This document shows, one piece after another, positions 14,472 through 18,919 of a stretch of DNA of 18,919 nucleotides; within the stretch, counting starts at the first letter, position 1, and the number at the start of each line of letters is the position of its first letter. The position numbers and the translations under genes are program-made. Under the pieces are notes generated by a model. It had not been told where the DNA came from. It searched no databases and saw only the letters and a list, made by a program, of their open reading frames with translations. The stretch comes from Bacilli bacterium (lineage in GTDB: Bacteria; Bacillota_I; Bacilli_A; ML615J-28; CAG-313), in NCBI GenBank assembly GCA_900752975.1, contig CAADXH010000110.1:1-18919 (forward strand), written 5' to 3'.

Positions 14472-14504
14472 TAAAAACCGCAGAAAACTTGCGGTTTTTT
14501 ATTT
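14472..14504. terminator. bidirectional rho-independent terminator
   Basis: AAAACCGCA (14474-14482) and TGCGGTTTT (14490-14498) form a 9-base perfect stem around a 7-base loop, with T runs on both strands. It serves the coat gene on the plus strand and the convergent five-gene operon on the minus strand, whose last stop codon is at 14542. Confidence 0.92.
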
Positions 14505-14541
14505 ATAAGTTGTCTATTTTAATTCATTAATATTGTGTTAA

Positions 14542-16152
14542 TTAAGCATCTGGATTTTCTTCTTCAATGCGTTTACCATCAATTTTACCAATCTCTGTTT
14601 TTGGAAAACTATCAAGATAGATTATTTTTTCAGGAAGGGCATAAATAGATATATTATCCATAATTGCTTGTTTAATATTTTCATTTAATTCTTCTTCAGT
14701 AATATTTATGTTTTTATCTTTTACCACAAATAGTTTTATCATTTGTCCTCTTATTTCATGAGGCATACTTGTTGCATAAACTTCATGGATGCCATTTAGT
14801 TTACTTACAACATTTTCAACATCAGATGGGCAAATAATATTACCTGATACTTTAACAATTCTTTTTAGACGTTGTTTGAAAAATAAATAATTATCATCAT
14901 TTAAATAACCATAATCACCAGTTAAAAGATACTTAACCCCATCCTTTATTAACATTATCTTATTTGTAGCATCATCATCCTTAAAATAGCCATTCATTAA
15001 AATGTCTCCACTTACTACAATCTCACCTGATTTTCCGTTTTCTAAGAATTCATGAGTTTGAGGGTCAACAATTTTAATTACTGCTCCAGGAACTGCCTTA
15101 CCAACACTTAAGTGACAGTTTTGTTCTTTAGTATTTACAGAACATACTGTTACCGTTTCGGTTAAACCATATCCTTCATATAGCCTTGATGAGGACCCAT
15201 ATTTTTCTAATGCTTCATTATAATCATGAATTAGTTTTTCAGGTACGGCATCACCACCAACATAACTGGCGGTAAGGTTTTGGAGTTTTTTATGATAAAA
15301 CTTTTTATTCTTTAATAATAATTTATAAAGGGTTGGTACCCCAATTATAATGGTTAAACGATCATGTTTTATGAGTTTAATTGTCTTATCAACATTAAAC
15401 TTCATCATAAGACTAATGCACGCCCCATACATTATTGGTGAATGAACACCCATACATAAGCCAAACCCATGAAATAGTGGTAGTACTCCAAGCATATACA
15501 CTCCATGAGGGTCAGTTATACCAAGAATACTAGTACCTGTGCTCGCAAGAGCATTAATTGCTTTGGTTGAGATTTCTACAATTTTTGAGCTACCTGTTGT
15601 ACCACCTGTATTTAGTAATATAGCCGTATCTTCTATATTCCATTTTGCCAAAGATAATTTAATGTCTTTTCCTTTTACTTTTTCATATCTTATTACTTTT
15701 TCTTTTGACGATTTAATGTTACATACTAAACGCATCAAAGCATTATTTTGATAAAAGGGATTAAAGGTAATTATTTTTATATCAAGTTCTTCAATAAGTG
15801 ATATATATTTTTCTGCGAAAATGTTAATTACTAACAAAATTTTACTATTTACCTTTTTCATATATTCACGCATTAAATTACATGGAGTTTTAGGATGAAT
15901 CTCATAACAGATGGCTCCTAGTTTATTAATTGCGTATAATGAAATTATACTCATAGGCATATTTGGCATCGAAACAGTTACAATATCTTTTTCTTTAACA
16001 TTCATTTCATGAAGAAACTCTGCTAATTTGTCTACTTCTTTTAATAATTTTTGATATGTTATCAGTTTATTTTCAAAACAAATCGCATAGTTTTTAGGAT
16101 AAATATTTGTAGTTTGTAAAAGTATTTCATAAAGTGATTTATCTAAGTTCAT
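14542..16152 (-). CDS. AMP-forming acyl-CoA synthetase/ligase of the ANL superfamily
   Basis: A 536-residue ligase that should activate a carboxylic acid with ATP to an acyl-adenylate and pass it to CoA or another thiol. All core motifs are present: A3 NTGGTTGSSK (181-190), A5 YEGYGLTET (325-333), the hinge and A7 LLTGDYG (409-415) with Asp413, A8 KQRLKRIVKVSG (426-437), and A10 PKTEIGKIDGK (517-527) with catalytic Lys523. The length fits fatty acyl-CoA ligases; the acid cannot be read from sequence. It is the last gene of a five-gene operon, nine bases after a DUF1624 acyltransferase-like gene, suggesting that the activated acyl group feeds it (inference). No carrier protein is visible next to it. 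Confidence 0.9.
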   Translation of the reverse strand: MNLDKSLYEILLQTTNIYPKNYAICFENKLITYQKLLKEVDKLAEFLHEMNVKEKDIVTVSMPNMPMSIISLYAINKLGAICYEIHPKTPCNLMREYMKKVNSKILLVINIFAEKYISLIEELDIKIITFNPFYQNNALMRLVCNIKSSKEKVIRYEKVKGKDIKLSLAKWNIEDTAILLNTGGTTGSSKIVEISTKAINALASTGTSILGITDPHGVYMLGVLPLFHGFGLCMGVHSPIMYGACISLMMKFNVDKTIKLIKHDRLTIIIGVPTLYKLLLKNKKFYHKKLQNLTASYVGGDAVPEKLIHDYNEALEKYGSSSRLYEGYGLTETVTVCSVNTKEQNCHLSVGKAVPGAVIKIVDPQTHEFLENGKSGEIVVSGDILMNGYFKDDDATNKIMLIKDGVKYLLTGDYGYLNDDNYLFFKQRLKRIVKVSGNIICPSDVENVVSKLNGIHEVYATSMPHEIRGQMIKLFVVKDKNINITEEELNENIKQAIMDNISIYALPEKIIYLDSFPKTEIGKIDGKRIEEENPDA

Positions 16153-16161
16153 ATGTTCCCC

Positions 16162-16986
16162 CTATATTCGATATCCCGCACTAACAAAGACTAAAAAGAT
16201 TATGATGATAGAAATTACTTGATGAAGCAAATAAACAAGTAAGGCATGTTTACTTATAAAAGTAAATGGTTTAGTCCATTTTCCATCAAGAGCTGGCAGT
16301 AATGTTTTTTTATTTGCGTATACAGTTTTTCCAAAAAATACACCTAAGAAAACAACACCAGTACAAGGTATTATTCCAAAGTGATCCATGCCATACACTT
16401 TATAGCCTAATATTACTTGAATAATTTCCCAAAATGATAATTCTTTAAGATAATGCAATCTTTCTACATCCCACCACTTAATGATGAAACCCCAAATAAT
16501 TAAGATTAAACCAATTGCTAAGTAGAGCCATTTATTATCGTAAATCTTTTCCACCAACGCAATCATTAAAATAGATACTCCTAATGTAGTTAAAATACCA
16601 AATATTATATACATATCTTCGCCTGATACTAGTGACAACACTATGGTTGCGGCGGTAATGACTAATCCTCCTATTAAAGTTTTTAAACCATGTTTTACAT
16701 TAGATCTACTTAGTGTACAGCTAATTCCACATAGAAATAAAAACAAAGTAACAAAAATATAATGACCAGCAAGTCTTAAATTACTATCTTGAAAACGTAC
16801 AGTAAATGAAACAAAATTATTTAAATGAGAATCATTTATTTCATAATAGTTTTTAAAAAGATAACTTGCCCATCCCATATATCCTAAACTAATTGAAAAA
16901 AGATAAGTGAAATGGTCAAATATCATAGCTAGTATCGCTACTGATTTTAAAACATCTAGTTCAAAAATTCTTTTCTTTTTTTCCAT
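16162..16986 (-). CDS. DUF1624 / heparan-glucosaminide acetyltransferase-like membrane protein
   Basis: A 274-residue multi-pass protein fitting the DUF1624 family (catalytic-domain relatives of heparan-alpha-glucosaminide N-acetyltransferase). The family signature is visible: FELDVLKSVAILAMIFDHF at residues 8-26 with Asp24/His25, FLCGISCTLSRSNVKHGLK near 83-101, YIIFGILTTLG near 125-136 and FGIIPCTGVVFLGVFFGK later. About eight membrane segments are expected. Relatives use acyl-CoA, often at the cytosolic side, to acylate amino sugars across the membrane, but most bacterial members are uncharacterised. It lies five bases after the HD gene and nine before the acyl-CoA ligase gene, so a shared acylation task is likely (inference). 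Confidence 0.78.
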   Translation of the reverse strand: MEKKKRIFELDVLKSVAILAMIFDHFTYLFSISLGYMGWASYLFKNYYEINDSHLNNFVSFTVRFQDSNLRLAGHYIFVTLFLFLCGISCTLSRSNVKHGLKTLIGGLVITAATIVLSLVSGEDMYIIFGILTTLGVSILMIALVEKIYDNKWLYLAIGLILIIWGFIIKWWDVERLHYLKELSFWEIIQVILGYKVYGMDHFGIIPCTGVVFLGVFFGKTVYANKKTLLPALDGKWTKPFTFISKHALLVYLLHQVISIIIIFLVFVSAGYRI

Positions 16987-16991
16987 ATTTT

Positions 16992-17609
16992 TTACTCTAA
17001 TTCATCATAAAAATGTTCTAAAAACATTTCTATAATTTTAGTCCTTTCTCGTGCCATCGTTTTTGCATAAGGTGTATGCATTAAATTTTCAAGTTTTAAG
17101 AGTTTATCATAAAAGTGGGAAAGAGTTGAATTTGTAGATTCGTTAAATGTATATTTTCCATTTACTTTTTTGATATTTATATCTTCATAAAAAGGGCGGT
17201 TTTTACTTGTTCCATATTGAATAGTTCGAATAATTCCAATTGAACCAATAGCATCGAGACGGTCAGCATCTCGCACTATCATAGCATTTCTATTGGTTAG
17301 TTCTTTATAGTTATTATTATTAAACGATATGGAAGTAATAATATCAATTATTTCATCTATTTCTTGCGTGGTATAGTCATCTTCTAAAAGTTTTTCTATT
17401 TTTTTAATTTGAATAGTGGGATCATTAAAAAGTTTATGATCAATTGTATCATGAAGGTAACAAGCAGTAATAATTATTTTTGCATTTCCATCTTCTTTTT
17501 CTAGAATTCTTTTCGCATTTTTGACTACTCTTAAAGTATGAATTAAATCGTGGCCTGTATTATCATTTCCTAATTCTTGTTTAACAAAATTAATTATCTT
17601 ATCTTGCAT
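16992..17609 (-). CDS. HD-domain phosphohydrolase (YpgQ-like)
   Basis: A 205-residue HD-superfamily protein. The metal ligands are visible: His24 in TGHDLIHTLRV, His53/Asp54 in CYLHDTIDH, and Asp114 with Asp116 in RDADRLDAIG, close in arrangement to the YpgQ/YedJ branch, which has been shown to hydrolyse nucleoside triphosphates in some members. Substrate here is unknown. The reading frame begins inside the last 16 bases of the peroxiredoxin gene, with GAGTGA ahead of the ATG, so translation is coupled. It ends five bases before the DUF1624 gene. The final residues are charged (FLEHFYDELE). Confidence 0.88.
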   Translation of the reverse strand: MQDKIINFVKQELGNDNTGHDLIHTLRVVKNAKRILEKEDGNAKIIITACYLHDTIDHKLFNDPTIQIKKIEKLLEDDYTTQEIDEIIDIITSISFNNNNYKELTNRNAMIVRDADRLDAIGSIGIIRTIQYGTSKNRPFYEDINIKKVNGKYTFNESTNSTLSHFYDKLLKLENLMHTPYAKTMARERTKIIEMFLEHFYDELE

Positions 17610-18049
17610 AAAGTATCACTCGCATTAGTTTTAGCCTTGACGTTATCATTGCTATCAATAATATAACCATTTTCATCTATTACATAAGTTGTACGTACTA
17701 CTCCCATATAAAGTTTTCCATATAACTTTTTTTCATGCCATACATCATAGGCTTTAATTACTTCTAGTGATTCATCTGATAAAAGAATAAATGGTAAATT
17801 ATATTTTTCCACAAACTTTAAATGAGAATTTATGCTATCTTTTGATATTCCAATTATCGTTATTTTCTGATTTTGATATTTTTCAAATTCTTCTTTAAAG
17901 CCTAAGGCTTGAGCTGTACAACCGGTTGTTAAATCTTTTGGATAAAAGTATAGCACAACCTTTTGACCTAAAAAGTCTACAAGTGAGTGTTTATTTCCAT
18001 ATTGATCACATAATGTAAAATTTGGAGCTTTAGTGTTTGATAATAGCAT
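17594..18049 (-). CDS. bcp: BCP-type peroxiredoxin without the usual resolving cysteine
   Basis: A 151-residue thiol peroxidase of the BCP/PrxQ family (AhpC/TSA fold), which reduces hydrogen peroxide and organic hydroperoxides. The peroxidatic Cys44 lies in YPKDLTTGCTAQA, and the Arg near 118 (VVRTTYVID) completes the active site. Most two-Cys BCPs have a resolving Cys five residues after the first; here position 49 is Leu, so it belongs to the one-Cys-like subset, unless Cys14 or Cys147 takes over. It follows the methyltransferase gene by nine bases and overlaps the HD gene by 16 bases. Family assignment is secure. Confidence 0.9.
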   Translation of the reverse strand: MLLSNTKAPNFTLCDQYGNKHSLVDFLGQKVVLYFYPKDLTTGCTAQALGFKEEFEKYQNQKITIIGISKDSINSHLKFVEKYNLPFILLSDESLEVIKAYDVWHEKKLYGKLYMGVVRTTYVIDENGYIIDSNDNVKAKTNASDTLCKIR

Positions 18050-18058
18050 AACTACCTC

Positions 18059-18808
18059 CTATTTTTTGATTGATTTTGTTGCGATAAAGGTTGGAATATT
18101 TAATTCATGTAAATAACCTTCGCCATTTGTATCTTCATATATATCAACTAAAGTAAATCCTGCTTTTAATTGTCCCCCAATTTGTTCTTCCATAGTGTGA
18201 GAGAATTGAACACCACTGTCATCTTCTTTTAGAGTTTTTAATTGCTTAGGGTCTTTTAATGGATTAAATGGAAAATGATTTTCAATCGTTTTTTCATCAT
18301 TTGATATGAAATTAATTCCATTATCAAGACCAGAAACAAGAATTCCACCTTTTTTTAAAACTCTATAGCATTCCTTAAATAAAGGTTCTACTTCTTCAAT
18401 ATAACAGTTAGATACAGGATGAAAAATAATATCAAAAGTATTATCTGGAAATGGTATTCCATTTGTCATATCATATTTAACAAGTTCAATTTCATAATTT
18501 TCTCTTTCAGCAACCATTTTCTCACTTTCTAGTTGTTTATCTGAATAATCAAGGCAAGTACAAAATGCACCAAGTATAGAAAAAATGGGCATTTGTTGTC
18601 CCCCACCTGATGCGAGTCCTAATATCTTTAGACCTTTAATAGATGTTGGAAACCAGTTATGAGGCATAGGTTTTGTTGGAGTAAGATATACTTCCCAATT
18701 ATTATTTTTAGCTTTAAGGATTTCTTCATGTGTAATTGGAATTCCCCACTTCCATCCTTCTTCAATCCACGCATTTATTGTTTTTATATTTGTATCAGTA
18801 TATTTCAT
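18059..18808 (-). CDS. class I SAM-dependent methyltransferase
   Basis: A 249-residue Rossmann-fold methyltransferase, substrate unknown. Motif I is LGLASGGGQQ (63-72), Asp87 in CLDYSD ends the second strand and should bind the SAM ribose, and FDIIFHPVSNCY with the ECYRVLKKGGIL segment give motifs II and III of the UbiE-like group. The glutamine pair after the glycine loop occurs in a well-populated bacterial subfamily of small-molecule methyltransferases. GGAG lies eight bases before the ATG. It is the first gene of the five-gene operon. It may act on a small metabolite; nothing in context fixes which. Confidence 0.85.
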   Translation of the reverse strand: MKYTDTNIKTINAWIEEGWKWGIPITHEEILKAKNNNWEVYLTPTKPMPHNWFPTSIKGLKILGLASGGGQQMPIFSILGAFCTCLDYSDKQLESEKMVAERENYEIELVKYDMTNGIPFPDNTFDIIFHPVSNCYIEEVEPLFKECYRVLKKGGILVSGLDNGINFISNDEKTIENHFPFNPLKDPKQLKTLKEDDSGVQFSHTMEEQIGGQLKAGFTLVDIYEDTNGEGYLHELNIPTFIATKSIKK

Positions 18809-18847
18809 ATTTACTACTCCATTCTTATCACTACTATTCGTGTATAA

Positions 18848-18879
18848 TCTAAACTGAAATATTAAATGAACAGTTCAGA
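18848..18879. other. inverted repeat upstream of the methyltransferase operon
   Basis: TCTAAACTG (18848-18856) and CAGTTCAGA (18871-18879) are inverted repeats with one mismatch, 14 bases apart, about 40 bases ahead of the methyltransferase start. The -10-like TATACA nearby (18841-18846 on the minus strand) puts it in the promoter area, so it may be an operator. No T tract follows, so it is not a terminator. The last 110 bases of the window hold no gene that I can support. Confidence 0.4.
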
Positions 18880-18919
18880 TAAAAACACGATTTTTTTATT
18901 TATGATATACTTTTATTGA

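Noticed and set aside
1..18919. Mollicutes genetic code with TGA as tryptophan
   Set aside because: Conserved tryptophans use TGG (for example TrmB DPWPK and the WW pair of the DUF1624 protein), and TGA ends the second YwaF-like gene.

Overview
This 18.9-kb window is AT-rich (roughly 30% G+C by eye) bacterial chromosome from a Bacillota-type organism. Start sites carry AGGAG or GGTGG Shine-Dalgarno sequences, and promoters and rho-independent terminators look like those of low-GC Gram-positives. Tryptophan is read from TGG and TGA is used as a stop (884-886), so the Mollicutes recoded TGA does not apply. A CotY/CotZ-like cysteine-rich spore coat protein, preceded by a mother-cell-type promoter motif, points to an endospore-forming ancestry. 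An uncultured gut member of the Bacilli/Erysipelotrichia neighbourhood would fit, but the genus cannot be named from this sequence.

Region 1 (1-3578, minus strand) has two transcription units: a tandem pair of YwaF/TIGR02206 membrane proteins, and a patatin-like lipase followed by a DUF2804 protein that ends at a clear terminator. Region 2 (3629-7979, minus) is a hydroxyacid module: a TetR regulator with a full-consensus sigma-A promoter, then a type-2 malate/lactate dehydrogenase, a malic enzyme and a LarA-family nickel-dependent racemase. Together these could turn either enantiomer of a hydroxyacid such as malate or lactate into pyruvate and NAD(P)H. Region 3 (8037-9420) holds a DUF4143 AAA ATPase, a 51-bp imperfect tandem repeat upstream of it, and a tRNA-Arg(CCU) with its terminator.

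Region 4 (9433-13041, minus) is a compact housekeeping operon. It runs from a membrane-anchored EIIB-like protein lacking its phosphorylatable cysteine, through a terminator-like hairpin, to PepV dipeptidase, TrmB, a DUF84 NTPase and a DJ-1 protein, whose reading frames overlap, and then the tRNA. Region 5 (13129-14504) is the only plus-strand island: UppP undecaprenyl-diphosphatase and the CotY/CotZ-like coat protein, closed by a bidirectional terminator. Region 6 (14542-18808, minus) is a five-gene operon: SAM methyltransferase, BCP-type peroxiredoxin, HD hydrolase, DUF1624 membrane acyltransferase-like protein and an acyl-CoA synthetase-like ligase.

No IS element, prophage, CRISPR array or defence cluster was seen. 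The points most worth following are the coat gene with its promoter and hairpin architecture, the LarA/malic enzyme/dehydrogenase operon, the cysteine-less EIIB-like membrane protein, and the ligase-acyltransferase pair. In several genes the longest reading frame starts upstream of the start supported by the ribosome binding site, and the starts given here are corrected for that.
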